Shown in pieces: positions 49,345-58,046 of a stretch of DNA of 64,000 nucleotides. The notes beneath the pieces were generated by a model. That model saw only the letters and a list, made by a program, of their open reading frames with translations. It had not been told where the DNA came from and did no database searches. Numbering within the stretch: position 1 is the first letter of the stretch; each line of letters starts with the position of its first letter. The stretch is from assembly GCF_040605635.1 (NCBI RefSeq), contig NZ_JBEXDG010000044.1:1-64000 (forward strand), written 5' to 3'. The position numbers were made by a program, and so were the translations under genes. The DNA comes from Dactylosporangium sp040605635 (GTDB taxonomy: Bacteria > Actinomycetota > Actinomycetes > Mycobacteriales > Micromonosporaceae).

Positions 49345-50284
49345 GGCCGACCTCCTGTGCTGCCGGTCCGGCCGGTCCGGTCACCGATGGGGTTTGGAAG
49401 AGTTCAGCGACGCGGTGGCGGCGCTGGTCGAGGCGGTGCAGGGGCAGGTCCAGCTCGGCGACCGCGACGAGGATGCGGTCGTACACGTCGTCGCTGTCCA
49501 TCGGCACCATGAGCGCGGCGCCGTCGCGGGTCACCGGCAGGCCCTGCTCGGCGAGGCGGGCGATGAGCAGCTCGACGCCCTCGCTCACCTCGACGGTGAG
49601 CACGTCGCGGCTGGTCGTCATGTCCGACACGGTCGCGGAGCGCAGCAGTTTGCCGCCCTCGATCGCGATCAGCGACGTGCAGATCCGCTCGACCTCGCCG
49701 AGCAGGTGCGAGCACACGACGATCGAGATGCCGAACTCGGTGCCGATGCGGTGCACCAGCTCCAGCATCGCGTCCCGGCCGGCCGGGTCGAGGCCGTTGG
49801 TCGGCTCGTCCAGCAGCAGCAGGTCCGGGTCGTGCGCGAGCGCCTGGGCCAGCTTGACCCGCTGCTTCATGCCGGTCGAGTAGCCGCCGATCTGGCGGTA
49901 CCGCTCCTCGTAGAGCCCGACGTGCCGCAGCGCCTCGGAGGCCCGCTCCCGGGCGGCGTTGGCGGGCAGGCCGCTCATCCGCGCCAGGTGCGTCACGTAC
50001 TCGGCCGCCGACGTCTCGCTGGGCAGGCAGTCGTGCTCGGGCATGTACCCGACGCGCTGCCGCACCTCCACGGACTGCGTCGTCGGATCGAGCTCGAGGA
50101 CCCGCAGCTCGCCGCCGGACGGCTGGAGAAGCCCGAGCATGATTTTGATGAATGTGGACTTGCCGGCGCCGTTCGCGCCGACCAGCCCGATGATCCCGGG
50201 CTCCACCGCCAATGTCAGTTCCGACAGCGCGGTGACGCCACCTCCGTAGCGCTTCGTCAGCGCACGCGTCTCGATGAGTGCCAC
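49328..50284 (-). CDS. ABC transporter ATP-binding protein (first pair)
   Basis: 318 residues. Walker A GLVGANGAGKSTFI, Q-loop VGYMPEHDCLP, signature YSTGMKQRVKLAQAL, Walker B LLLLDEPTNGLDP, H-loop VVCSHLLGEVE. A C-terminal domain of ~100 residues follows. It heads the operon of two ATPase/permease pairs. ATG at 50284; the upstream 141 bp are shared with the divergent diguanylate cyclase and contain CTCAGGTT repeats. Confidence 0.95.
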   Translation of the reverse strand: MALIETRALTKRYGGGVTALSELTLAVEPGIIGLVGANGAGKSTFIKIMLGLLQPSGGELRVLELDPTTQSVEVRQRVGYMPEHDCLPSETSAAEYVTHLARMSGLPANAARERASEALRHVGLYEERYRQIGGYSTGMKQRVKLAQALAHDPDLLLLDEPTNGLDPAGRDAMLELVHRIGTEFGISIVVCSHLLGEVERICTSLIAIEGGKLLRSATVSDMTTSRDVLTVEVSEGVELLIARLAEQGLPVTRDGAALMVPMDSDDVYDRILVAVAELDLPLHRLDQRRHRVAELFQTPSVTGPAGPAAQEVGHGAAN

Positions 50285-50356
50285 GACGCCGACCTTACGG
50301 ACCGTGAACCCCCAGGACTATCCGGAACGCACCTGAAAGCCGTCACCTAGGGGTTC

Positions 50357-50399
50357 AACCTGAGATTCTCCTCAGGTTGGCTCAGATCCTTCTCAGGTT
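50357..50399. promoter_or_regulatory. CTCAGGTT half-site array between ABC operon and cyclase
   Basis: AACCTGAG (50357-50364) and CTCAGGTT (50371-50378) form an 8-bp dyad with a 6-nt centre. A second direct CTCAGGTT lies at 50392-50399, exactly 21 nt (two helical turns) after the first. This suggests cooperative binding by a regulator between the divergent genes. Confidence 0.5.
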
Positions 50400-50425
50400 C
50401 GGTTACGGGCGGTCGACATTGGGGC

Positions 50426-51448
50426 GTGGACCTGCCCCTGCTCCGTTTCCGGCGCAGCATCGAGTGGGCCGGACTGATCAGCCGGTTCGGCTCCGTGCTG
50501 TGGGTCGTGTGCACCGTGGTGCTGCTCCCGGTGCCGAACACGCTCATGCTGTGGGCGGTGCCCCTCGCACTCACCAACGTCCTCGCCTGGCACGCGCTGC
50601 GCAGCGTCGGACAGATCACCTATCCGCGGACGAGCGCGGTCCTGGTGACGCTGGACACCGCGACCACCATCGGCGCGGTCATGGGCACGATCCTGTACAC
50701 CGACGTCACCCTGTGGCCGATCTTCGTCATCCCCATCGTCGTCGGCGCATTCCGCAACCAGCTCACCGGCGCCCTGCTCACCTGGCTCGCGACGTCCCTG
50801 AGCTGCGTCGCCATGTTCGTCTGGGCCGAGCCGCTCACCGGCCGGCAGCTGCCCAGCGAATGGGTCACCCTGGCCCCGGCCCTGCACCTGGTCGTCGCCG
50901 TCCTGGCCGGCCTGCTGTCGCGCGGCCACCGCACCCATATGCGCCAGCTCGGCGAGGCCCGCGCGGAGCTGCGCCAGCAGGCGCTGCACGACCCGCTGAC
51001 CGGCCTGGGCAACCGCAACCTGCTCGACGAGTACACCCGTACGGGTCTGGCGCCCGGTGCCCCCGCGTCGGTGCTCGTCCTGGACCTCGACGGCTTCAAG
51101 GCCGTCAACGACACGCTCGGCCACGCGGCCGGCGACGAGCTACTGCGGGTCGTCGGTGCCCGGCTGCGCGCGCACGCCCGCGACGGCGACCTGGTCGCCA
51201 GGCTCGGCGGCGACGAGTTCGTCGTCCTGCTGCCCGGCACGACCGCCGACGACGCCGCGGAGGTGGCGGCACGGCTGCGGTTCGCGCTGATCGCCCCCAT
51301 CCGCCTCGACGGGCGGTTCGTCCAGATCGACGCCAGCATCGGCGTGACGACGGCGACCGGCGGGACCCTGGACGACATGATGCGGGCCGCCGACGCCGAG
51401 ATGTACCGCGAGAAGGCGAACCGCCGGCCGGCCGCCCACGCCATGTGA
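50426..51448 (+). CDS. Membrane diguanylate cyclase, active-type GGDEF
   Basis: 340 residues. Five to six N-terminal helices (residues ~15-170), a short coiled coil (QLGEARAELRQQALHDPLTGL) and an intact GGDEF domain: DLDGFKAVNDTLGH, the RDGD inhibitory site and RLGGDEFVVLLPG. It should make c-di-GMP from two GTP. It contrasts with the degenerate GGDEF-EAL protein at 28147. GTG at 50426 starts MDLPLLRF; GGGG sits immediately before it, so spacing is poor. The CTCAGGTT repeats upstream may control it. Confidence 0.93.
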   Translation: MDLPLLRFRRSIEWAGLISRFGSVLWVVCTVVLLPVPNTLMLWAVPLALTNVLAWHALRSVGQITYPRTSAVLVTLDTATTIGAVMGTILYTDVTLWPIFVIPIVVGAFRNQLTGALLTWLATSLSCVAMFVWAEPLTGRQLPSEWVTLAPALHLVVAVLAGLLSRGHRTHMRQLGEARAELRQQALHDPLTGLGNRNLLDEYTRTGLAPGAPASVLVLDLDGFKAVNDTLGHAAGDELLRVVGARLRAHARDGDLVARLGGDEFVVLLPGTTADDAAEVAARLRFALIAPIRLDGRFVQIDASIGVTTATGGTLDDMMRAADAEMYREKANRRPAAHAM

Positions 51449-51479
51449 GCCGGCCGCGTGGTGGCGTATCCTCGGTGCC

Positions 51480-51749
51480 ATGTCGTGGTCGCTGACCACC
51501 CTCCTCGCCGCATGGTCATCCGTGACGTCCTCGGTGACCTCGTCGGCCGACGCCGTCGCCGTGGCGACAGCGGTCCTCGCCGCGCTCGCGATCGTCCTCG
51601 CGGCGCGCCTGCTCACCGGTGCGCCCACGGCGCCGCGGCGGGCCGTGCCCGTCCCGGCGCGGGCCCGGTCCCGGCGGGCGCAGCCGACCCGCGCCATGGA
51701 CCCCGACGCGGCCGGACGGCCGCGCCCCCGCGCGCCCGGACAGCGGTAG
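51480..51749 (+). CDS. DUF6412-like small membrane protein
   Basis: 89 residues. One hydrophobic helix (AVAVATAVLAALAIVLAARLL) and a basic, Pro/Arg-rich tail ending AMDPDAAGRPRPRAPGQR. That C-terminal DPDAxGRxRPRAPG pattern is what I recall for DUF6412 proteins next to small YidC-like insertases in actinobacteria, and the insertase gene is indeed next. A role as its accessory is inference. Confidence 0.65.
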   Translation: MSWSLTTLLAAWSSVTSSVTSSADAVAVATAVLAALAIVLAARLLTGAPTAPRRAVPVPARARSRRAQPTRAMDPDAAGRPRPRAPGQR

Positions 51750-51877
51750 TCCCTCCTTCCTGACTCCCGCTCGTCCATCTCCGCGCGCTCCTCCTGCCCT
51801 GCCCCGCCGTGCGGCTCCGCCGTGCGCGCCGTGCGGCGGCCGGCGCCTGCGCGCGTCCAAGCCGAAGGGCTCCTGTC

Positions 51878-52462
51878 GTGCTGCACCATGTCCTCGTCCT
51901 GCTCGCCTCCTCCACCGGGTCGGTCGCCGCCGCCATCGTCATCGCCACCCTCACCGTCCGGGCCGCCCTGCTGCCGCTGAGCCTGCGGGCGTACCGCGCG
52001 GAGAAGGTCCGCGCCAGGCTCGCCCCGCAGCTGACGAAGCTGCGGGAGCAGCACGCCAAGGACCCGGTCGTCCTCGCCGAGCAGACCACCGCGCTCATGC
52101 GTGCCGAGGGCTCGGGCCCCCTCGCGGGCATCCTGCCGATGCTGGCCCAGGCGCCCGTCGTCTGGCTGCTGTACCGCGAGTTCACCGGTGACGCGGTCCG
52201 CGGCCACACCCTGCTCGGCACCGACCTGACCGTCAAGCTGCTCGACCACCCGGCCGCCCTCGCCGGCTGGCTGATCGTCGCCGCGCTCGCCGCCATCGCC
52301 GGCTGGAACGTGCGGCAGCTGCCCGAGGGTTCGCCGGGCTTCGTCCGGGCGCTGTCGTTCGGGACCGTGGCGTTCGCCGCGATCACCCCCGTGGCCGCCG
52401 GGATCTACCTGGTCACGTCCGGGTTGTGGACCGCCGTCGAACGCGCCGTCGCCCGGCGCTGA
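51878..52462 (+). CDS. YidC/Oxa1-family membrane insertase, short form
   Basis: 194 residues. Five helices expected. VIATLTVRAALLPLSLR carries the conserved groove Arg (Arg28), followed by the cytoplasmic hairpin AYRAEKVRARLAPQLTKLREQ and LPMLAQAPVVWLLYREF. Shorter than the housekeeping YidC, so probably a second, specialised insertase. GTG at 51878 is preferred, as the ~23 codons before it encode only Arg/Ala low-complexity. No ribosome site stands out. It follows the DUF6412-like gene by 128 nt. Confidence 0.85.
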   Translation: MLHHVLVLLASSTGSVAAAIVIATLTVRAALLPLSLRAYRAEKVRARLAPQLTKLREQHAKDPVVLAEQTTALMRAEGSGPLAGILPMLAQAPVVWLLYREFTGDAVRGHTLLGTDLTVKLLDHPAALAGWLIVAALAAIAGWNVRQLPEGSPGFVRALSFGTVAFAAITPVAAGIYLVTSGLWTAVERAVARR

Positions 52463-52559
52463 CACCTTTTGCACGCAAGCGCGGAAAGTTTTTTTGGTTT
52501 GTAGAAAAGTTCGGTTGGCACTGGCGGAAGGAGTCGGCGAGTTCTACGCTCCCAACTCA

Positions 52560-52580
52560 GCGACAGTCGGGTGATGTCGC
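52560..52580 (+). promoter_or_regulatory. GCGACA dyad upstream of the ebo-like operon
   Basis: GCGACA (52560-52565) and TGTCGC (52575-52580) are separated by 9 nt, 46 nt before the operon start. The upstream ~60 bp are the most AT-rich in this part of the window (a T7 run and TTTGTAGAAAAG), as expected of a promoter. Confidence 0.4.
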
Positions 52581-52626
52581 CCACAAGGTCGTCACACAAA
52601 CTCCAACCGCCATTTGGGAGGGCCCG

Positions 52627-53742
52627 GTGCAAACGGGTGTGTGGCTGGTAGGCGCGCGCGGTTCTGTCGCCGTCACCAGCATCGTCGGTGCTGCCGCTGT
52701 GCGCGCCGGGCTCACCGAGCCGATCGGTTGTGTCACCGAACATCCCGTGCTGCGCAGCGACGCACTGCCCGGGTTCGGCGACCTCGTCTTCGGCGGCCAC
52801 GACGTCGCCACCATCTGCGTGGCGAAGAAGGCGGAGGCCCTGGCCGACGCCGGGGTCGTGCCCGCCCGGCTGGTCGCCGGCCTGCACCCGGAGCTGACGG
52901 CGGTGGACGAGGAGATCCGTCCGCTGCCGCACGGCACCGCGGCCGAGGTCGCCGCCGCCATCACCGCCGACCTGCTGGACTTCCGGCGGCGGCACAACCT
53001 CGAGCGGGTCGTGGTCGTCAACGTCGCCTCCACCGAGGCCGCCGCGGCGCCGCACCCCGCGCACGCGTCGCTGGAGGCGCTGCGGGACGCGCTCGACACC
53101 CTCCCGCCGAGCTCGCTCATGGCGTATGCGGCGTTCGAGGCGGGCTGCTCGTTCGTCGACTTCACCCCGTCGACCGGCGCCCGCCTGCCCGCCCTGCACG
53201 AGCTGGCACTTCTACGGAATGTCGCTTATGCCGGTCATGACGGGAAGACCGGCGAGACGCTCATCAAGTCGGTGCTCGCGCCGATGTTCGCGATGCGCAA
53301 CCTTCGGGTGAAGTCCTGGTCCGGGACCAACCTGCTGGGCGGCGGCGACGGCGCGACCCTCGCCGAGCCGGCCGCCAACGCGGCCAAGTCCGCCAGCAAG
53401 CAGCGGGTGCTCAGCGAGACCCTCGGCTACCAGCCCGACGGGCACACCCGCATCGAATACGTGCCCGACATCGGCGACTTCAAGACCGCCTGGGACCTGA
53501 TCACGTTCGCCGGGTTCCTCGGCACGCCGATGCGCATGGAGTTCACCTGGCACGGCTGCGACTCGGCCCTGGCCGCGCCCCTGGTGCTGGACCTGGCCCG
53601 GCTCACGGCGGCGGCGCACACGGCCGGACGGTCGGGGCCGCTGACCGAGCTCGCGTTCTTCTTCAAGGACCCGCTCGGCCAGGTCGACCACGCCCTGGGC
53701 GCGCAGTTCGAGGCCCTCGCGACGTTTGTACGGTCGCTGTGA
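52627..53742 (+). CDS. Inositol-3-phosphate synthase-like enzyme heading the ebo-like cluster
   Basis: 371 residues. Rossmann opening VWLVGARGSVAVTSIVGAAA; KTGETLIKSVLAPMF supplies the catalytic Lys block and SGTNLLGGGDGATL the NNDG-like block of MIPS; YVPDIGDFKTAWD is the dimer/lid region. MIPS-type enzymes cyclise a hexose phosphate via NAD-dependent internal redox. The substrate here need not be glucose 6-phosphate. GTG at 52627 has GGGAGGG about 5 nt upstream. The stop overlaps the next start by 4 nt, tying it to the ebo-type genes. It is only distantly like the mycobacterial Ino1 type at its N-terminus. Confidence 0.85.
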   Translation: MQTGVWLVGARGSVAVTSIVGAAAVRAGLTEPIGCVTEHPVLRSDALPGFGDLVFGGHDVATICVAKKAEALADAGVVPARLVAGLHPELTAVDEEIRPLPHGTAAEVAAAITADLLDFRRRHNLERVVVVNVASTEAAAAPHPAHASLEALRDALDTLPPSSLMAYAAFEAGCSFVDFTPSTGARLPALHELALLRNVAYAGHDGKTGETLIKSVLAPMFAMRNLRVKSWSGTNLLGGGDGATLAEPAANAAKSASKQRVLSETLGYQPDGHTRIEYVPDIGDFKTAWDLITFAGFLGTPMRMEFTWHGCDSALAAPLVLDLARLTAAAHTAGRSGPLTELAFFFKDPLGQVDHALGAQFEALATFVRSL

Positions 53743-54602
53743 GGCCCGACTGGAAGACCCTGGCGGAGCTGGTCCGTGCCCCGGCGGCGCTCAGCGTGCC
53801 CGGGGACGTCGTCGCCGGCGCCGCGGCCGCGGGGACCCTCGGGGCACGCACCCCTGCCCTCGCCGGGTCGTCGGTCCTGCTGTACTGGGCGGGCATGGCC
53901 GCCAACGACTGGGCCGACCGCGACCTGGACGCCACCGAACGCCCCGAACGCCCGATCCCCTCGGGCCGCATCACGCCGGGGACCGCGTTCGGGGTCGCGG
54001 CCGGGCTGACCGCCGCCGGGGTCGCCCTCGCCGGGCTGGCCGGCGGCCGGCGTGCCCTCGCCGTCGCGGTGCCGCTCGCCGGCGCCGTCTGGGCCTACGA
54101 CCTGAAACTCAAGAACACCCCGGCGGGGCCCGCCGCGATGGCCGCCTGCCGGGCGCTCGACGTGCTGCTCGGCGCGAGCGGCGGTCGGCTGCGGACGGCC
54201 GCCTACCCCGCGGCGACGGTCTTCGCCCACACGTACACCGTGACCGCCCTGTCCAGAGCGGAGGTCCACGGCGCCACGCCGTCGCTGCCGGCGGCCACCC
54301 TCGCCGGATCCGCCGCGGTGGCCGTCTCGGCGGCACTGCCCGGCCGGCCGGTCGGCCGCTGGTCCTGGATTCCCGCCGCGCTGTCCGGCTGGTACGCGAA
54401 ACGCTACGGCGAGGCGCAGCTGAAGGCCCTGGAGAAACCGACCGCGGGCAACATCCGGGCGTCCGTCGGCGCCGGGATCGTCAACCTGCCGACGCTGCAG
54501 GGCGCGCTCATCGCCCGGGCCGGCGCACCCCTCGCCGGGATCGCCGTCGCGGCCGCCGCGCCGCTCGGCCGGCACCTCGCGAAGCGGCTGTCGCCGACAT
54601 GA
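53739..54602 (+). CDS. UbiA-family prenyltransferase, EboC-like
   Basis: 287 residues, about eight helices. The first prenyl-diphosphate-binding Asp motif is NDWADRDLDATERPERPIPSG, and the second is the YDLKLKNTPAGP loop, where one Asp remains. UbiA enzymes attach an isoprenoid to an aromatic or sugar acceptor in the membrane. The GTG at 53739 overlaps the synthase stop (GTGA). Together with the synthase it suggests a prenylated cyclitol or related small molecule (inference). Confidence 0.87.
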   Translation: MRPDWKTLAELVRAPAALSVPGDVVAGAAAAGTLGARTPALAGSSVLLYWAGMAANDWADRDLDATERPERPIPSGRITPGTAFGVAAGLTAAGVALAGLAGGRRALAVAVPLAGAVWAYDLKLKNTPAGPAAMAACRALDVLLGASGGRLRTAAYPAATVFAHTYTVTALSRAEVHGATPSLPAATLAGSAAVAVSAALPGRPVGRWSWIPAALSGWYAKRYGEAQLKALEKPTAGNIRASVGAGIVNLPTLQGALIARAGAPLAGIAVAAAAPLGRHLAKRLSPT

Positions 54603-55459
54603 GCCTGCGGTTCGGGTACGGGACGAACGGCTTCAGCAACCACCGCCTCGACGACGCGCTGACCGTCATCGCCGAGCTCGGCTACACCGGCGTGGCACTC
54701 ACCCTCGACCACCATCACCTGGACCCGTTCGACAGCAACCTGTGGCGGCACGTCCGGGCGCTCGGCCACCGCCTCGGCGAGCTCGGCCTCGGCGTCGTCA
54801 TCGAGACCGGCGCCCGCTTCCTGCTCGACCCGTGGCACAAGCACGCGCCGACCCTGCTCGACGACGACCCCACGGCGCGGATCGACTTCCTCAGCCGGGC
54901 CGTGCGGATCGGCACCGACCTCGGCGCGGAGGCCGTCAGCTTCTGGGCCGGGGTCCGCCCGGCCGACCTCCCGCCGGACCTCGCGTGGCGGCGGCTCGTC
55001 ACCGGCTGCGCCGAGGTCCTCGCCGCCGCCGAGGCCGCCGAGATGATGCTCGGCTTCGAGCCGGAGCCCGGGATGCTGGTGGAGTGCATCGACGACTGGG
55101 AGCGGCTGCGCGCCGACCTCGGTGCGCCCGTCCACTTCGGACTGACCCTCGACATCGGCCACTGCCGGTGCCTGGAGCCGATCCCCGCCGAGGACTGCGT
55201 GCGCCGGGTCGCCGGGTGGCTCGTCAACGTGCAGATCGACGACATGCGCCGCGGCGTCCACGAGCACCTCGAGTTCGGCACCGGCGAGGTCGACTTCCCC
55301 GCCGTGCTGCGCGCCCTCAACGACACCGACTACGGCGGCCTCGTCGCCGTCGAGCTCCCCCGGCACAGCCACGCCGCGCCGGCCGTCGCCCGCGACTCCC
55401 TCGCCTTCCTGCGCGCCGCCGAAGCGCAGTCACTGGACCGATTCCAGGAGGTGCCATGA
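54599..55459 (+). CDS. Sugar phosphate isomerase/epimerase-like TIM barrel
   Basis: 286 residues, xylose-isomerase-like/AP-endonuclease-2 fold. Metal-ligand candidates are GFEPEPGML (Glu), LTLDIGHC (Asp, His), HEHLEFGTGEVDF (His, Glu) and VAVELPRHSH (Glu). The start MSLRFGYGTNGFSNHRL is typical of ebo-associated members. The ATG overlaps the EboC stop by 4 nt. A second, divergent member of the same fold (EboE) lies three genes on. Confidence 0.85.
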   Translation: MSLRFGYGTNGFSNHRLDDALTVIAELGYTGVALTLDHHHLDPFDSNLWRHVRALGHRLGELGLGVVIETGARFLLDPWHKHAPTLLDDDPTARIDFLSRAVRIGTDLGAEAVSFWAGVRPADLPPDLAWRRLVTGCAEVLAAAEAAEMMLGFEPEPGMLVECIDDWERLRADLGAPVHFGLTLDIGHCRCLEPIPAEDCVRRVAGWLVNVQIDDMRRGVHEHLEFGTGEVDFPAVLRALNDTDYGGLVAVELPRHSHAAPAVARDSLAFLRAAEAQSLDRFQEVP

Positions 55460-56052
55460 ACCTGTACGACTCCCTCACCGCCGAGCTGACGGACACGGTG
55501 TGGCTCGACACCGCGTGCGAGACCGTGGCCCGCCAGCCGTCCGCGATCGGCCGGCTGTTCCCCGCCGCCGGCCGCCGCTGCGGGCGGTGGGCCCTCACCG
55601 GGCTGCCCGGCTGGACCGTCGACGACGCGGCCCGCGTCCTGCTGCTGACCCGGCTGCCGGACCCAGCCGTGGCGACCGAGGTGGAGCCCCTGTACCGCTA
55701 CGGCGACGCCGCGGAGAAGCGGGCCGTCCTGCGGGCTCTGCCGCTGCTGCCCGCCCAGGACTTTTTCCAAGGGCTCCTGCTGGACGCGTTGCGCACCAAC
55801 GACACCCGGCTCGTCGCGGCCGCGCTCGGCCCGGCCGCCGCGGGCCTGCCCGACGCCGCGTGGCGGCAGGGCGTGCTCAAGGCCGTCTTCATGGGCCTGC
55901 CCCTGGACGGCGTCGCCGACCTCGACACGCGCGCCGACGCGGAGCTCGCCACCATGCTCGCCGGGCTCGTCGAGGAGCGGCACGCCGCCGGTCGCGCCGT
56001 CGCCGACGACGCCACCGCGCTGCTGCACCGCCTCCAGGAAAAGGTTTCGTGA
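55456..56052 (+). CDS. EboA-domain protein
   Basis: 198 residues, largely helical. It contains LFPAAGRRCGRWAL, WTVDDAARVLLLTRLPD, EVEPLYRYGDAAEKRAVLRALPLLP and LLDALRTNDTRLVAAAL, with the Y-R-Y-G-D-A-A-E-K segment I associate with EboA. It has no known catalytic motif and may be a carrier or scaffold. GGAGG lies 5 nt before the ATG, which overlaps the previous stop (ATGA). Its stop overlaps the next start by one base. Confidence 0.75.
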   Translation: MNLYDSLTAELTDTVWLDTACETVARQPSAIGRLFPAAGRRCGRWALTGLPGWTVDDAARVLLLTRLPDPAVATEVEPLYRYGDAAEKRAVLRALPLLPAQDFFQGLLLDALRTNDTRLVAAALGPAAAGLPDAAWRQGVLKAVFMGLPLDGVADLDTRADAELATMLAGLVEERHAAGRAVADDATALLHRLQEKVS

Positions 56053-56903
56053 TGCGCATCTTCGACCCGCACATCCACATGACGTCCCGCACCACCGACG
56101 ACTACGAGCGGATGGCCGCCGCCGGCGTGCGCGCCCTCGTCGAGCCGGCGTTCTGGCTCGGGCAGCCGCGCACCAGCGTCGGCTCGTTCACCGACTACTT
56201 CGACTCCCTCGTCGGGTGGGAGCCGTTCCGGGCCTCGCAGTTCGGCATCCGGCACCACTGCACGATCGCGCTCAACCCGAAAGAGGCAAACGACCCGCGG
56301 TGCCGCGAGGTGCTGTCGGTGCTGCCGCGGTACCTGGAGAAGGACGGCGTCGTCGCGGTCGGCGAGATCGGCTACGACTCGATGACGCCGGAGGAGGACG
56401 AGGTGTTCGCCGCGCAGCTCGCCCTGGCCGTTGCCCATGACCTGCCGGCGATGGTGCACACGCCGCACCGCGACAAGGCCCGCGGCACCGACCGGACCAT
56501 CGCCGTCGTCCGCGAGTCCGGCATCGACCCGGGCCGTGTCGTCGTCGACCACCTCAACGAGGTCACCGTCGCGCGGGTCGCCGAGAGCGGCTGCTGGATG
56601 GGCTTCTCGATCTACCCCGACACGAAGATGACGCCGTCGCGGATGGTCTCGATCCTGCGGGAGCACGGCCTGGACCGGGTCCTGGTCAACTCCGCCGCCG
56701 ACTGGGGCCGCTCCGACCCGCTGCTGACGCTGCGGACCGGCGAGGCGATGCTGGAGGCGGGGTTCACCTCCGACGACGTCGACCGGGTGCTGTGGCGCAA
56801 CCCCGTCGAGTTCTACGGCCAGTCGAAGCGTCTCGACGTCTCGGACCTGCTCGATGTCGACGCCACGTTCGAGGGGAACTCGATCCTCCGCGGCGGGTCC
56901 TGA
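56052..56903 (+). CDS. TatD-family metal-dependent hydrolase, EboB-like
   Basis: 283 residues, amidohydrolase-like TIM barrel. IFDPHIHMTS is the HxH metal motif; VAVGEIGYDSM the Glu ligand strand; MVHTPHR the next His; VVVDHLNE a further His; VNSAADWG the final Asp. TatD proteins are hydrolases or nucleases, but the ebo members are thought to act on a small metabolite. ATG at 56052; the in-frame GTG at 56049 is an alternative. Both neighbours overlap it by one base. Confidence 0.85.
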   Translation: MRIFDPHIHMTSRTTDDYERMAAAGVRALVEPAFWLGQPRTSVGSFTDYFDSLVGWEPFRASQFGIRHHCTIALNPKEANDPRCREVLSVLPRYLEKDGVVAVGEIGYDSMTPEEDEVFAAQLALAVAHDLPAMVHTPHRDKARGTDRTIAVVRESGIDPGRVVVDHLNEVTVARVAESGCWMGFSIYPDTKMTPSRMVSILREHGLDRVLVNSAADWGRSDPLLTLRTGEAMLEAGFTSDDVDRVLWRNPVEFYGQSKRLDVSDLLDVDATFEGNSILRGGS

Positions 56904-58033
56904 TGCGGCTGCGGCACCCCGACGGCCAGGTGGTCCACCTGGCCTACGGGACCAACGTCCACCCCGCGGAGGACCTCCCGGGCATCATCACGCAACTCGA
57001 TGTCTACGCGGCGCGGGTCAGGTCTGCCCTGGACACCCCGGTGCTCGGCCTCGGGCTGTGGCTCGCCGCCGATGTGGCGGCCTCGCTCGCGGGCGACCCC
57101 GCGTTGCGGCGGCGGTTCCGCCGCGAACTGGACACGCGCGGCCTGGAGGTCGTCACCCTCAACGGCTTCCCGTACGAGGCGTTCCAGGCGCCGGTCGTGA
57201 AGAAGGCCGTCTACCTGCCGGACTGGGCCGACCCCCGGCGGCTGCGGTACACGATGGACCTCGCCCGGATCCTGGTGGACCTGCTGCCCGACGACGCTGT
57301 GCGGGGCTCGATCTCCACGCTGCCGCTGGGCTGGCGCGACCCGTGGGACGGGCCGCAGGTCGCCGCCGTCAACCGGGCCCTGGACCAGCTCGCCTACGGG
57401 CTGTCGTTCCTGGAGCGGCCGGTCCGGGTCGCGTTCGAGCCGGAGCCCGGCTGCGTCATCGAGAACACCCTCCAGGCGACCGTGCACCTGTCCCGCGTCG
57501 ATCCCAGGTACCTCGGGGTCTGCATGGACCTTGCACACCTCGCCTGCGCCTGGGAGGACCCGGTCACCGCGGTGCAGCGGCTCACCCGCGCCGGGCTGCC
57601 CGTGGTGAAGATCCAGGTGTCGGCGGCGCTGTCCGTCGACGACCCGACGGCACCCGCGCTCGCCTCCTACGTGGAGCCGCGGTTCATGCACCAGACCCGC
57701 TCCCGCGGCTGCGCGGCGTCGTTCGACGACCTCGACGAGGCCCTCGAAAGCGGCGCCGACGGGCCGTGGCGGGTGCACTACCACGTGCCGCTGCACGCCT
57801 CGCCCGAGCCGCCGCTGCAGGCGACCACCGGCGTGCTGCGGGCCGGTCTCGCGGCGCTGCTCGGCGGGCCCGTCGCCGGCTGCGACCATCTCGAGGTCGA
57901 GACGTACACCTGGGGCGTCCTGCCGGAGTCCCAGCGCCCCACCGGACCCTCGCAGCTCGCCGCGGGCATGGCGGCCGAGCTCGCGTACGCCCGCGACATC
58001 CTGCACGACCTCGGTCTGAAGACCGTCTCATGA
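56903..58033 (+). CDS. EboE-like metabolite-traffic protein, TIM barrel
   Basis: 376 residues. The start MRLRHPDGQVVHLAYGTNVHPAEDL matches the ebo-cluster member called metabolite traffic protein EboE. It has a xylose-isomerase-like fold: VVTLNGFPYEAFQAP, VAFEPEPGCVIENT, LGVCMDLAHLACAW, VVKIQVSAAL and CDHLEVETYTWGVLP, with Glu, Asp and His positions for a metal site. Its function is unknown; it may be an isomerase despite its name. It shares one base with the preceding stop. Confidence 0.82.
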   Translation: MRLRHPDGQVVHLAYGTNVHPAEDLPGIITQLDVYAARVRSALDTPVLGLGLWLAADVAASLAGDPALRRRFRRELDTRGLEVVTLNGFPYEAFQAPVVKKAVYLPDWADPRRLRYTMDLARILVDLLPDDAVRGSISTLPLGWRDPWDGPQVAAVNRALDQLAYGLSFLERPVRVAFEPEPGCVIENTLQATVHLSRVDPRYLGVCMDLAHLACAWEDPVTAVQRLTRAGLPVVKIQVSAALSVDDPTAPALASYVEPRFMHQTRSRGCAASFDDLDEALESGADGPWRVHYHVPLHASPEPPLQATTGVLRAGLAALLGGPVAGCDHLEVETYTWGVLPESQRPTGPSQLAAGMAAELAYARDILHDLGLKTVS

Positions 58034-58046
58034 CGCTGGAGCCCTG

